The notes below the pieces were generated by a model. That model worked only from the letters and a program-made list of their open reading frames with translations. It had not been told where the DNA came from and ran no database searches. Below, piece after piece: positions 11,411-24,095 of a stretch of 64,000 nt of DNA; position 1 is the first letter of the stretch; each line of letters starts with the position of its first letter. Source of the DNA: Xestospongia muta (Eukaryota > Porifera > Demospongiae > Haplosclerida > Petrosiidae); NCBI GenBank assembly GCA_963693285.1, contig OY848917.1, positions 312,501 through 376,500 of the forward strand. The letters are read 5' to 3'. The translations under genes were made by a program, and so were the position numbers.

Positions 11411-13685
11411 TATTGTATGTTTATGTTATATTGTGTTGAAAATGTTTAATTATTTAGTTATAAGTATTTGTTAGATGTTTATTTTGGTGTTTCATGTGTT
11501 ATTTTACAGTACATGTATTTGTGATTGTAATGTACATATATAATAATATAATTATTCATGTCTGTTCTGTTGTTTTTCATTAGGATTAATTCGATAACCA
11601 ATTGGAACTGACTTTGGCCATAGACACTATTTGAACAACTGATTATGACATTAGGAGTGTATAAAATAATATCAGTACAAACTCCACAATGACATCAACT
11701 GTAAATTCTACTATAGTAGTGTACATGTTTTATGGTGTGGTGAATTGTCAGTACAGCAGAATGGGATAGATATATGTATGTAAAATTTGTTATTCTTGAT
11801 TGTTGTTGTTACTACAGTGTTCATTGTTGTCATTGATAACATATATATACAGAATATGGCAATACTTATATGCATACATGTATGTAAACATCACATTCTT
11901 GCAATTTTATCCATCATATAACCTAAAACCTTGAAGCTAATATTTATTGATAGTAAATTGATTTTAAAAAATACTTGAAATATCTTGGCACGATTTTTGT
12001 GGCTGCAATGAAATTATTATAATTATATATCAGTAAGAGTACAAGGTAAGCAGGTACAGAGCCCCTCTATTAACTAATTATATTAAGGAACAATGAGAAA
12101 ATTACTTTTCAACACATTGCTATGATATTAAATCAAGGATTATACAGCCACAGATCCATTCATATTGAGGCTAGTGGGAACGTCTGATAATTGTGCATTT
12201 TAAAACTGATTCTTTGGAAACAATACAATTGTTAAGACTATACATGAGGTTATAATTATGATACAGCAATATACATGTCTATATATATGTAAATGTACAT
12301 ACAAAGGCAGCACTACATACTACATACTCATGTGACTTATCAATCAAAATTATTATAAGGCTTCTATGTAGATACAAAGGAACTTTCTATTAATTATATA
12401 AACTTTACAATAACATGTAATTAAGTTAAACAAAACCCAAGAAATGTAAAGTTTTGTTAACAGAGCTGTTTTATTTAATCCTACCAGCAGTCCCAATAGT
12501 CTTAACAATTATGCTGGTAACTTAATGACATGATTTTTGTGACTTTCCATGACTAATTATTTTGTTTATTTACAATATAACGTTTTTGAATGTCCTTCTT
12601 CCATGGATGACTACTGAGTTATAATCTAATGTTTAGTTAACTCACATCCATATATATGTGATACTAACGGTACTAATGCATGCTTAATGATTTGTTTAAT
12701 TTTGCCCCTAGTGTCTGTGGTCATTCAATTACAAACCAATTATATAGTCAATTATCAATTTTATGAAATGCCTAATCCCTTTTCTATGTCATCATTAATT
12801 TATAATAAAATTAACCCAATTTGTTAACCTAACATTACATTCCTCTGTTTAAAACAACAGGTAAATTATCATTAGGCAGACTTTATTATGAAGTTATTGT
12901 GTAGCAGTATAGTCTATTATATTAAGTGACCACTGCATAGTGTTATAATAAGAAACAATGTAATACAAATCAATTGAGATAGTAATATCCACTAACATAT
13001 ATTCACGTTTAGTCCACTTAAACATCAAACTATACAATGTACAAGGATATAAGGTTAACAGTCATGTTAAATACATTCAATACAGTAGTACATAAAGTAC
13101 ATGTAGTATATCATTCTACATATTGTCAAATTACTGAAGACTCTAAGGTGTACAAGGTTTCAAATCTTAGTCTAATTCATTATAAAATTTTTAATCATGT
13201 ACAATCTGTTTATAGTGAACTATTAGCATGTAGGAAACTCATTCATTGGAAATATCATTAATTGAACTAATACTACTGAACATACTCACAATTAACACGC
13301 ATCACTAATAGTAAGCACGTACTATTGCTGCATGTGCTTATTAATGTAAGCATGTACATACATATATAATGCTGACAGGTCTTCATTTGTTTGACAACAA
13401 ATCTACTTGAACAACAAACATCAGTATTCATAACTTATATTTAAGACACAAGTATCAATACCACATTAGGGTAAATTTAATTGTTTGTTTTTATTGCTTA
13501 TTACACAAGCTAATTGGCAAAATTCAAGCAGATATTTTATAAATTCTATACTCTATATTCTAAATAGCACATACATATGGATGGCAAACATGTAAACTTT
13601 TTGATGTGTGTTAGAGAGGGTGTGTATTAAACAAATAAGATTATATTCAAGGACATACATGGTTACTATATTTACTGATCACATG
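11411..13685. other. Intergenic, no recognisable gene
   Basis: The sequence is AT-rich and the few ORFs (for example 13037-13261 on +) have no coding character that I can recognise. Several tacatgtaca-type short palindromes are scattered through it, as elsewhere in the window. Confidence 0.4.
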
Positions 13686-13690
13686 GATTA

Positions 13691-13700
13691 TATATAAAAA
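13691..13700 (+). promoter_or_regulatory. Possible TATA box upstream of small gene 2
   Basis: TATATAAAAA is found about 440 bp upstream of the ATG-bearing leader exon of gene 2. By analogy with gene 1 a short first exon should follow, but no donor could be fixed, so the assignment is tentative. Confidence 0.25.
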
Positions 13701-13859
13701 CAGTTATATGCTCATTAATGTGTCTTCTTTACTAGTTAGGAACCACGGAGAAGACATCTAATTAACAAGGATAAAACGTTATCATGTTATTGTCATGTTA
13801 TAGTGTATTAACCATGACAAATGTTATTGTTATGACAATATTAATAGAAAAACACAGAA

Positions 13860-14098
13860 AACACAGCTGTCTTTTATGTTTTGTTATAATTCCTCTACAC
13901 ACAACTTGTAGGTAAGAGTATGACAACTCTTCTATTATTTAGGTTAGTTAATAGCTACTGTTGCTAGGAAACAAAAAGGAATGCTATATACTCTCCCCCG
14001 CATCCTGAATAGTTTAAAAGGCTTTGGATTTCTTAAAAGTGTGTGAATTTACTTTCCCTGGACTTAACCAAAGTTGGAAAATTGTCATTGCAAACTGA
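13860..14098 (+). repeat. Duplicated leader region (copy A; copy B at 16272-16508)
   Basis: The two copies are almost identical for about 240 bp, from acagctgtcttttatg to gtcattgcaaactg. They differ by a few substitutions and small gaps. Copy A runs into the leader exon of gene 2 and copy B precedes the short gene at 16564. This places both genes downstream of the same presumed 5' region. Confidence 0.75.
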
Positions 14099-15698
14099 AA
14101 TATTGTATTTGAGCAAATGAATACAACTGGATGTTTAATGGTAAGCCAAACTATAATATAAAACTCCTCCAAGTTAAGTGCTATGAGAACAGATTGATAT
14201 CATTGTTAGTGTCTGTAATCAAACATTAAGAGTGAAAATATACTACTAAATGAAATGAAAGTATTGAGGGTCATGAAAAAAACTAAAAAGAAAAGAGAAA
14301 ATAGCTTTCAAATGTTAGGTAGCAAAGAATTAGATAAGAGGTAACTATAACTACAAATTTTGTCATGGTTACCAATATCCAAGTTAACATTATGTGTATG
14401 ATATTATTGTACGCAATCAAGAATTAAGAATGAAATAAACTACTACATCAAATGAAAGCATTGAGAGCCTGGAAAAGATGAAAGAAGAGAGAAAACCTTG
14501 TAAATGTAAAGTATCAAAGCATTAAATAAGAGATAGCTATAACTTTAAGGACTGCTTTAGGAAAGTTTAGTTTAAAATCAAAACCTTGTAATAACTAATA
14601 ATACAAACTTCATATGTACATATACCACTCTCCAGACTATATAGATGTTTCATGTTGACATTTATTGACTCAACTAATACTAGTGTACATATTATGTCTT
14701 TCAATAGGTCCATTAGCTAGATATATGAAATTACATGATGATATATAGAATAGTGCAATGCTATATTGTTAGTTAACGTTAACTAACAATATAGCATTGC
14801 ACTACTACACTATATATAATAAGCCTTTTTTAGACATCGAATACAAGTGTGCATTTAAAGAAGGCCTGGATTCAAATCCTACCTTAGTCTTTTCATGGTT
14901 CAAGATATTGATAACAGAGAGAAAATTTAATGTTACCATTATATTTATGACACAGAAAATGTTGCTATTACATATGGAGTGTCCACGTTATAATTACACA
15001 TTTCTGCTGTAACTACAATTTTAACATTTGGTAATTAACTGCCTTACCTCTGTAAGTCCTGAACATCTATGATAAATTTTGATAGCAAATCAATTTTAGT
15101 CCCTTATTATCACTATTCGGCAGGTTCCGAAAAAGTAGCAGTGACAGTTGATCATCTCTAATAGACTGTCAGACTTAACATTAAACTTATCTCTTCCCAG
15201 ATTTCTCTTTGAACACAATTTCAATTGCATAACAACGCAGCGTCTTCATCATATACCAGTGGTATTTCTATGATAATTGAGCATGCTCAGTAGGAAACAA
15301 GCATGTTACACAGCTGCACAATTACTAAAGTTTATGTGTTAAAACTACTTCGTTTTGTTTCATTAATATAGGCTGACCTAAGGATCATACTTGTTAATAG
15401 AGTATCTCCCTTTATTTATGTGTTCATCGAACAAGTTAATGATGAATTCCTGTACACTTCAGCATTAGATCTAGAGGTAAGAAAATATAGTTGCCCTATT
15501 CCTTTTATATTGAAGATTATACGTTGATCATCATTTCATTTTGTTTTATTACAGGGTGAGTTAAGGGTCACAGTCATCACAAGAGTATCTTCCTTCATTT
15601 CTGTGTTCATCATACTACATATTAATGATGACCTCCAGTACACGACAGGAATACAGGCCCAAGACAGTGGATTTGAAAAAGCTGAATTAGTTATGTAA
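14099..15698 (+). CDS. Small multi-exon gene 2: 83-residue protein with two repeated hydrophobic exons
   Basis: The leader exon ends aatacaactgg, then ATG at 14138-14140 before donor gtaagcc. This is the same end as gene 1 (atacaactgg, ATG, gtaagcc). Exon 15372-15476 (35 codons, phase 0) begins ADLRIILVNRVSPFIYVF and ends LDLE. It has an extra codon pair compared with gene 3. Terminal exon 15555-15698 (47 codons plus TAA) begins GELRVTVITRVSSFISVF and ends KAELVM. The ATG is at 14138; the 5' limit of the leader exon is uncertain. All splice sites are canonical and there are no stops. Intron 14141-15371 contains a perfect palindrome that gene 1 lacks. Function is unknown. Confidence 0.65.
14751..14804. 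repeat. Perfect 54-bp palindrome without spacer
   Basis: A 27-bp arm beginning tagtgcaatgctatattg is followed immediately by its exact reverse complement, meeting at gttaac|gttaac. In the corresponding intron of gene 1 (about 9335-9355) only a single diverged arm-like sequence (actgcaatgtcaaattatt) is present, so the second arm was gained here. The palindrome could extrude as a cruciform, or it may be a mobile-element scar. Confidence 0.9.
15279..15308 (+). promoter_or_regulatory. p53-family-type response element of gene 2
   Basis: GAGCATGCTC (15279-15288), a 10-bp spacer and AAGCATGTTA (15299-15308) reproduce exactly the pair found upstream of gene 1, within the shared block at 15110-15335. 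It lies 64 bp before the first repeat exon. Confidence 0.45.
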
Positions 15699-16271
15699 TG
15701 TGTATTACATTAAGCGTGACATAAGTTTCTTTGTTTTTCAATGATTATCAACATTTATAGCACTACTATTGGAATATTAATTATAATGACTGTTTGTTGA
15801 CTTTAATATATATATAGTAGCAATATAATAATAATGCAATATATTAATACATTAGTACTAGGTGTGTCAGTTGATATAACCAGTTGACATGACATTGAAT
15901 CCTTTCATCTTAGTCTTGTGGTAACTTAACATGTATAAATAGTAGCATAGACAGCTTGCTTCCTCTGTCTCTCATTCAGGATGACCTACATTTTATTGTG
16001 CCTGTAATGATGCTTGACTTGCCACTTTCATGAATTGTTATTGCAAGAAGTATTCTATAATGATAAGAATATAAAGACAAATAACTTAATAATATCCACA
16101 TTGTTATTTTTAATACCACAATGACAAAAATATATAAAATGAACACACTAAGATTACATTTATTGGTAACTAAGTTTCATGAACACAAAAAGGTAAGGTA
16201 ACGATAACAAGTCACATGTAATGGTACTGGTATTAGTTTGAGAGTCTGTTTAAGTAGACAATGTGATTGAA

Positions 16272-16508
16272 ACACAGCTGTCTTTTATGTTTTGTTATAA
16301 TTGCTCTACACACAACTTGTAGGTAAGAGTATGACAACTCTTCTATTATTTAGGTTAGTTATAATAGCTACTGTTGCTAGGAAACAAAAAGGAATGCTAC
16401 TCTCTCCCGCATCCTGAATAGTTTAAAAGGCTTTGGATTTCTTAAAAGTGTGTGAATTTACTTTCCCTGGACTTAACTAAAGTCGGAAAATTGTCATTGC
16501 AAACTGCT
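16272..16508 (+). repeat. Duplicated leader region (copy B)
   Basis: Near-identical to 13860-14098. Homology stops after the gcaaactg motif at about 16508. A further piece shared with the gene 2 intron (aattttgtcatggttaccaa; 14357 and 16635) follows, so the duplication is patchy. Confidence 0.75.
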
Positions 16509-16563
16509 GGGTATTTCTGTAAATGTACATGTAAATCTTACTAATGTTTTATTATACTTTTAG

Positions 16564-16844
16564 AAAAAACTCTATAACTGACGCTGAATTAGACTGTTAC
16601 CAAAAAAGAAGTATTGTTATAAAGGTCATTACAAATTTTGTCATGGTTACCAATATCCAAGTTAACATTATGTGTATAAATTCAGGGGAGTATCTTTACT
16701 AGAACTCACAGTAATAATGTTTATTTATATGTCTAGATCATCTACATTGTAAGAGTCATTTTGTTTACAATAGTAATCTTTATAATAGAGATCATGGAAA
16801 AAGACTTTCCATGTCCAATAGAAGTACGAAATTTAAAATGTTAG
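16564..16844 (+). CDS. Short family member: about 36-residue single-segment hydrophobic protein
   Basis: The leader exon 16564-16645 follows acceptor atacttttag and ends in ATG (16643-16645) before gttacc. After a 91-bp intron, acceptor tatgtctag opens an exon of 35 codons ending at TAG (16842-16844). The peptide starts with a continuous hydrophobic stretch (IIYIVRVILFTIVIFIIEI), then MEKDFPCPIEV and a polar end. The MEKD(L/F) junction is shared with the fragment at 18735. The donor gttacc is weak, so the pairing is less secure than in the three large genes. If real, it encodes one of the smallest conceivable one-pass membrane proteins. Confidence 0.4.
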
Positions 16845-16981
16845 TTTAAATTTTCTTTAATAATGTAGTTAGACAGAAAAGAAATATGTGTCATTCTAAC
16901 CTTTAAAAGTCCTAAAGCAATACATTAATTATATTAATAATTAATAATATATATTAATAATATATTAATGTTATGATAACT

Positions 16982-17077
16982 TTAGACAAGCCATAAAGGC
17001 AAATGTTTCTCAATAGCTTGCCTAGTAATTGGAGCAAACTGTCTCTGTCGTACTACATCACACATTTTTATAACAGT
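16982..17077 (-). pseudogene. Second, decayed GBF1-like exon relic, antisense
   Basis: On the - strand a frame reads CDVVRQRQFAPITRQAIEK and ends in PLWLV plus a stop. It aligns with the relic at 10733-10872 through (D)VVR, PIT.QAI and the terminal W-L. The TTG of the core is lost. It has no family signal of its own strong enough to stand alone, and the call rests on the comparison. Confidence 0.4.
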
Positions 17078-17565
17078 ACTTACTATAGCAATATTGACCA
17101 CAATAAGTTGTGTGAGGTGTGTACACAAAAAGATAATTATCACAATACTTGAATATATTCACATTGGGTGTTTTGACTGTAGGAGTATAGAGTTAAGACA
17201 AACTATATGTTTGTTAAATATGTTTTACAATAACACTGAGATGGGTACTTTTCAAATCTACTTGATAAAGACAAACTCTTGAGAATGAAAACTGTCGACT
17301 CATGTTTTTACTCATTGTATTAATACATCGTTAGGTATAATATATTATATTTTGTATGTTTTAATTTGTGCCTTATTTTTGTGAAAATTTTGTGCAACTT
17401 GGACTTCATTTCAGTAATAGTGAAATGGTAATCTTCTTTGACTCTTAGTCCAATCAATTTATCTTCATTTGTCAGTTTTATGTAGTAGTAAAGTTTGAGT
17501 GTCATTATTGTATTTGCTTAGTATATATAAATTTGTTGGTCATTATTATATTATTTTCATAATAG

Positions 17566-17935
17566 CTAAAGCATTAAGTTCTGTGGCTTCAACTGCATCC
17601 TTTGATAAAAATCCACAAAGTAGAGAGAGAGGAATAACTCTTGATTTAGGTAAGTGATTTCTTGTTATAATGTGTGATAATGCAGTCATTCAAATTTCAT
17701 TGATTTTATTACTGGCAGTTTACAAAGCCCATATGTCCAGTATATAGTTTAAGCTTAATTGCTAATAATAATAATTAATTGCTCTCTCCAATTACTCTCT
17801 GATCCTCTCCCAACCTCCCTCGAATCACTTCTTTCAAATATTCCTACTAACTGGTCCACCAAGGGACTGACATTTGAAGAGTTTTGTCTCATATATACAG
17901 AGTTAAAATATAAACTTATACAACAGTCTAAAAGT
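17566..17935 (+). pseudogene. eEFSec (selenocysteine-specific elongation factor) exon relic
   Basis: The exon at 17566-17649, bounded by an acceptor (cataatag) and donor (gtaagtg), encodes KALSSVASTASFDK, then NPQSRERGITLDLG. This is the highly conserved switch-1 region of the GTPase domain of eEFSec/SelB. Downstream, 17787-17870 reads SLQLLSDPLPTSLESLLSN. This resembles the following eEFSec segment (PLP.xL.SxL), but no acceptor in the right phase is visible. The G1 (P-loop) exon before it and the DCPGH exon after it were not found. It is therefore an isolated fragment, probably carried here by duplication or transposition. The identity of the first exon is secure; intactness is unlikely. Confidence 0.65.
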
Positions 17936-18734
17936 GGATGGTTGAAAACAATTGGTTCCTATTTGTGTTAAAGTATTAAGTATGTATTCCACTGACTTCT
18001 GGTTGTAATAGACATGAAACTAACTGTAAAATCAATACATGTATGTATTTTGTTTACATTGACAATGAACAACAACTCTCTGTTATAACTCTGGCTAGGA
18101 ATTAGTTAAAGAGAAATGATTTGCTCCATTCAATACACCTTGCATAAAACTAGAGTGCTAGCTAATTACGAAAATTGCAAACCAGAAATCCCTTATGGTG
18201 TTCTTTACATTTCAGTGATTTCACCATGACTGATGTTACATATATTTTGCTTATTATTAATGAACATTCACACAAATATTCATCAATATCAGCAGAATAG
18301 TTTAATGACAAAAGTAAGATAGATAAAGAAGAAATAGCTGCATTGAACCACGATACCATGCCAAAATTAGGTTGATGATGTTGAAATAACTCAAAATTCC
18401 AAAAAACTGAAGTCATTCTTAATGCAAACAGTGCATATTTATGAAGTAATTATTCATACAAAAATTACGCAATGAAATATAACTGATATGTATACATCAG
18501 TAGCTGTAGGAATGTATACCTGAGGTAGGATAGATCAATTGTAGCTAGTAAAGTCGAGTATTATCTAAACACATAATGAAGGAGAGCTTACATTCTTCTT
18601 AATTAAATGTCGTACTATGTATTATGTGGCTTTATATTCATTGAAACCAACTGCATACACAGGTTTACTACAACTGTTTAGTACTATACTAATGAATTAA
18701 CATTAACTCATGCAATGTGATCTTTATAATATAG

Positions 18735-18803
18735 ATCATGGAAAAGGACCTCCAATATATAGAAGCTATAGATAATGGATTAAAGTCTGAAATTGTCATT
18801 TGA
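18735..18803 (+). pseudogene. Terminal exon fragment of the short small-gene family
   Basis: After a possible acceptor (tataatatag) the frame reads IMEKDLQYIEAIDNGLKSEIVI and stops at TGA. This combines the MEKD motif of the gene at 16564 with the DNGL..E(L/I)V ending of the gene at 4115. The hydrophobic segment just upstream is interrupted in frame by TAG, and no leader exon was found. It is therefore either a relic or an alternatively spliced tail. Confidence 0.4.
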
Positions 18804-19316
18804 TGTAATAACGACTGGTCTCATTCTATCATCTCTTACACTATACATTATAAACTGATTTATATGTGTATCTACATTATTACTGGTTTTTTTTCTATTG
18901 TTAATCAGAGCAGTATCCATCCTAAATTGTTCTAGCTAATTACAACATTTTTTTTAAAATTTAATGTTCAGATAAAACAGGAAAATTAAATTATAGATTT
19001 ATGTTTATAAATAAATGTATAATTTATAGTCAAAGTTTTGATGGCCTAATCTTCCTAGATACTATCATAACTGTGAATTGATTAACATTTCCAGGTGGAT
19101 GTGTCAAAACTTTAGCAAAACACATTGTACACACTATAATATATATGCACATACTTTGTTGGATTCCTTTCACAAACCAAACATTTTTTTCATTTTGTGC
19201 AAGTAAGTATAAGAGTCTGTCTGTCTGCCTGATATACATTAAAATGAGAGTCACAAGTGCATACAAGGCATCACACATGTCAGATACTACAAACAGAACA
19301 TATATATGTATTGTAC

Positions 19317-19406
19317 CTGTTCAGAGAATTTTTAGCTGATCCACTGGACTGTGGGGATATATTACTAGATCCTCTATTCTTCTGTTCATCACTATCATCT
19401 TTTGAA
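19317..19406 (-). CDS. Candidate internal exon, Ser/Asp-rich
   Basis: On the - strand, acceptor tcttttattag and donor gtacaa bound 90 bp that are open in a frame reading SKDDSDEQKNRGSSNISPQS, then SGSAKNSLN. The hydrophilic, low-complexity composition is unlike chance AT-rich translation. No partner exon is certain. Other - strand coding-like pieces lie at 20398-20490 and 20690-20850. It may belong to an unannotated - strand gene or a relic. Confidence 0.3.
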
Positions 19407-20397
19407 CTAATAAAAGATATAAAGTTATAAATACATTGGTTTCTTGTGCATAATGTACACATATACATGTATGTATATATTATCCTAATCTGCAAAACTG
19501 TCTATACTTTACTAAATCAGTTATAGCTAAATAATATAGCAAGTATGTTTATTAACTTGCAAAGACTACCTTCTACCTGCTATCTAAATTAGAACTAATA
19601 TGGAAAGTATTTTTAAAATGAAGTACATAAAATTAGTAATAATTTTTCAATATTTGTCCAGTTAGCTATTAGCACTAGGCCATTAGTATAGGACTATCTT
19701 AAATAATTATATAATGTCATTTACAAATTTGTAATTTCTTAAATTCTATTTATTATCTCAAGATATGTGGATCATATACATTGAAACAATCACATTACCT
19801 ATGGCAGTAATTATCCATTTGTATAATGTGAAAGTAAATACATATAATTATAGTAAATATATTCAAGCTACCAACAACACTAGGCTAATTGTTAATGTCA
19901 GAATATTAAATAACAAACGAGGAAGTATATTGTTAGTCCTCTATGGTAATGGCCTCTAGTAATATTACACAATATATATTATGTACCATTAATAAATAAT
20001 GAAATAATCTGTCTTGGAGGAGTTGTCTTATTGAATTGACTTACCATAAATTCCATCACACTAACATGATGGTAACTAGGTCCAGTCCAATAGTAATAAA
20101 ACTATCTGAATTGTTCCTATAATAAATTGACAAAGACAGTGTATTATATACAATGTACAAATACTGGAGTAACTAATATATATGAATTTTTAAAGAAAAA
20201 AGCAATTACTAAAACAGATCTCAGTCCTAAGTAAGTTCCATATGGTTATATAACCAAATGTAAATGTACATCTTTTCATTGAGGTAGCTTCATAATCAGA
20301 TGCTCACTAGTCTAATTTAAGAAAAAACACTATAATTCAACTCCTTGGCATTTCAGCCACTTTTTTGAATTGAGTCTATTGACCACATCCTTCTAAC

Positions 20398-20860
20398 ATT
20401 TAGCTGTTAATTTGTGTTGCTCCTGTTCTTTTTGATTCACAACATCCAAATGCAAATCTTTCTTTGATTCTATCAAACTTACAGCTGTTGATTATCTAAA
20501 AAGATATTTCAGCAAGCTGCTGTGAGAGATTTTAGTTAGAGCATTGCTAGCTTAATGATTATTACTACAATAAATGCCTCCTCTGTTAAAGGCCTACTAG
20601 TCAAAAATCTTGTAAAATAGAGGCCCAGCCTCTATTGAAGTAAATACAGTACAGGTACTAATACCTATAATTCAGAGAGGTAATTCAAATGATCCACTAA
20701 GCTGGGATGACATGTTACCAAATCTTTCCTTTTTTTTGATGATCACCACCAAAGGTTTCACCTCCGTCATAGTCTTCTTCCCTTTGCCTTTCTGCATAAT
20801 CAGATCTAGTGGTCTCATACTCAACAAGTCAACATGCACAATGATGAACTGACATAATCT
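20398..20860 (-). pseudogene. Possible - strand coding remnants
   Basis: Two stretches look coding on the - strand. 20830-20720 reads EYETTRSDYAERQREEDY followed by DGGETFGGDH. 20490-20398 reads SLIESKKDLHLDVVNQKEQE, ending at a stop after HKLTAKC. Both are charged and helix-like. The frames between them are broken and no full exon boundaries can be set. Together with 19317-19406 they may mark a decayed gene. No family is recognised. Confidence 0.2.
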
Positions 20861-20902
20861 AAAGACAGAACCTGTGGTAATCACACCCACTATCAGGACC
20901 AC

Positions 20903-23758
20903 ACCTACTATTTACACGTTAAAGTAGATCTCTAAAAGAATGTAATAGTAACACATGCATCATTACACATACATACTAATATTTACTCACAGTACAATAC
21001 ACTAGAAGTTAATAATACTTTAGTACGACATCTACTAACATATTTTTAGTAATATAGTGGTATATATGTGTATATGAGATACAGCAGTAGCTGCACAAAC
21101 TGTTTATTAAAAGTTCAGTATAAGCCTTATATGGCAAAACACACATGTAACAGATATGTACGAAGATATGTGAAACATAATTACAAAGGAATACTAGCTA
21201 CTATAGAAGCCATATATTTATTACTAGTTACTACAGTTGCAACAAAATCTGACTCCTATATAAAAAACAGTGGTAGCCTTTACAGCTGCATCCTCAGTTG
21301 CAGCTAATGGAGTAACTTTCATATACAATAGCTGAAAAGCAATTGCAGTAACTCTCTGATGTCAATGTATTGTAAAAAAGTAAGGAATAACTATATAGCA
21401 ACTGTAGTACAATATCATTGTCTGTTGTACTGTTAGCAGCAAGCCAATGGTATTGTAATAATGATTTTGTTCTGTGGTTTCTCAGAGCAATTTCTGTACT
21501 GATATAACACACATTAACATAATAATACTATTTATATCATTATATAGCATTGGTAAAAGAGCTGCTCAATGGGGAATGTGGGAGTGGCTATTGTGTGCAA
21601 TATTATTCAAGAAATGGAGGTAGATTTTTAGTGTATGTTTTGAGACATCTGGATAGTTTGCCATAGCATAGTTGATGTCAGTCAATAGTGTACACATATT
21701 TTACCCAATACAACAAAATCTAACTACAGTGATACATTGACTATCAATAAATGTTAACTTAATAGTTGAGCTTACAATTTTTTTCAGAAACAATTGACAA
21801 TCATGCAATTTTCTAAATGTCTTTCATTATCTACTAGGTGTAACAAAATGTGTTAACAATCAGCCAACTATGATGATTGGACATAATCAAGTCCATTTAC
21901 AAAATGGTGTTTCACATGACTGATAGTGTATATTTGAAAATATCATTCGATATTTTTGTTGCATTTGTAAGGCAAATAACAAGCGACTAACAAAGAATGA
22001 AAAACAAACGAAAAAAACAGTAAGTATTATGTATAGTTAACTAAAAGATGGTCTGGTACATATTGTATTGGATAAACAATTACATTTAAATCATAGATAC
22101 TTGCAATAATGAGAAATACAATATGCTTGATATAAGTTTGCTATCAGCATCAAAGGAAATTTTGCTGACTGTTTCAGCTGTCTTTCAAATAATTAATGAA
22201 ACCACTACTCTATGATCATCTCCGAATAGCTGTAGAGTATAAGTGATGATGCTATTGGAAAGTTATCATTAAAAATGTGTTATACATTCCTTAATACATT
22301 AATCAGTTATTTTAACAGTCAAATCATAGCTTAAATCAGCAGACTGTTATATATATTCATGTTAAGGACTCACTGTATAATTTGTTTGAATGTTATACTA
22401 TTACAAAGCAACAAATTATGAAGTCAGCATTTCAGCATGAACTCTAGATTCCAATATGTTTCACCCACATAAATTACAAAATAGTTGAACGAGGTAGCAT
22501 ATTAATCTGACTGCTTACTTTCATGTACACTATAACACACTCAAATGAGGTAGTCAGCAAATGGGAGGCAATGTTCTTATCATAATTTCCCTAATGCATT
22601 ATGTTTAGCAGATCTTTTACTTAGTAAAGTACTAATATAACAATATGTTGATTAGCTAATGTATGTTTTATTAAAATTTTATAGTTATATATACATGCAT
22701 GTCTATAGGAGCACCTTGTGAATGATATGAGTGGATTGACTTATCAATGAGTTGTTATAGTTATATTGGTAAAATTAGGTCCTTTTGCTTCTTACTTCTG
22801 CTTAGCTTTACCTCAGAGTTTTAAAAATTTGTTTATTTTAAGACTAATATTATACGTCAGCTACACTGAAAAATTACTTTATCCTTGACTTGAGTCAACA
22901 GTGACATTAATATAAAAATAAACTGATTCACAGAGTGTTAGTTGTCTTTAATGAATAGCAAGAATTTGCTTCCTAAGAATGTTAAGTCAGGTAGTAGCTC
23001 ACTTTAAAATTAATATGTTTTTAACAACTAATTTGTAGCTGATACAGGTAGTTTACTATGAAAACTAGAATTCTTGTAAATTACTCATTGTATAATTGCT
23101 TGTTTGGAGTACTACAACATACCAACAAATTATATAGTGAGTGAATTCTAGATTCCACAGCAATCGATCCATTAACGTAGGCTGGTTGTTAAAATAACTG
23201 TTTACAGTTAGATACATGCTGTGTGGTGCTCCTGCATGGTGGCTCCTTCATGCTACCAGTATACCTCAGAAAGCTTCAATCTTTTAGGCGTATATTCAAA
23301 GTTATTTCATGGTCAACTCGTTTGCAAAAATATTGTAAATTTTAAAGGGTTCATCACGAGTAGACAAAGTGACTGCATATGCATAAAATGAAAATTCCAT
23401 AGTAGATACACAAGATGGTTTGAAACATTATCCATAGTGAGTCCTAAATTCCATAGTAATGTGTGACTTAATTCCTGCTGACCAAATATAGGCGCTGCCT
23501 AAATTCGAACAAGCAAGACCAAAATTATAACAAAGTTATATATATATATGTAGTCAGTTTATACTATTTTCTTACAAGGAGATTATTTCAAAATCTACTA
23601 GCTTTAGCTTTATTTGGTAATTGTTATGCATCTGCAGTCTATGTTTCTACATAGACAACAGTATATGCAACATCCATATGTTGTCAAACACAGCAACTGC
23701 TACATCCAATTAACAAACGATAACTAGACTTAGTAAAGAAAGGGTCAGCAATACCAGA
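20903..23758. other. Repeat-rich intergenic stretch
   Basis: 21340-21440 repeats the sequence just upstream of the leader exon at 4115, without a recognisable gene after it. 22370-22460 and 23075-23160 are a diverged direct repeat ending in ctagattcca, a motif also seen at about 23440, 52250 and 57143, so it is a dispersed element of unknown type. No coding gene was recognised. Confidence 0.4.
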
Positions 23759-24095
23759 CTAATCTAGACTGTCACTGTCGCTACTATCTTCACAACTAAA
23801 GGCTGAGTCAGACATTTATTAAATATTTGAGAAGGTTCGATCAACCCACGCCTATAATTGTAGCATATTATATCGCACAAACATCATCTCACTGAAGGGA
23901 GGGGAGGGGCAAGCTACGCGGACTGTGCACGTGCGTAGTCAAACAATATGACCATAGATGCTCTGTCGTATAGTATCTATGATATAACTAAGACATGCAC
24001 AACCACACACGCGCATGTTTTTGTTGTGTTAGTTGAATAACGGAGACGGAGGAATAAGTACACAGGATTCTGTCGTCTGATATATAAGAGAGTCC
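23759..24095. promoter_or_regulatory. Possible divergent promoter, GC-richer island with TATA box
   Basis: The island 23880-24060 contains gggaggggaggggc, cacgtgcg and several CpGs, unusual in this AT-rich window. A TATATAAG box faces right at 24081. To the left, a - strand ATG at 23815 opens a short acidic frame (MSDSAFSCEDSSDSDSLD, stop at 23759) that could be the start of a first exon. No transcript body could be traced on either side. Confidence 0.3.
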
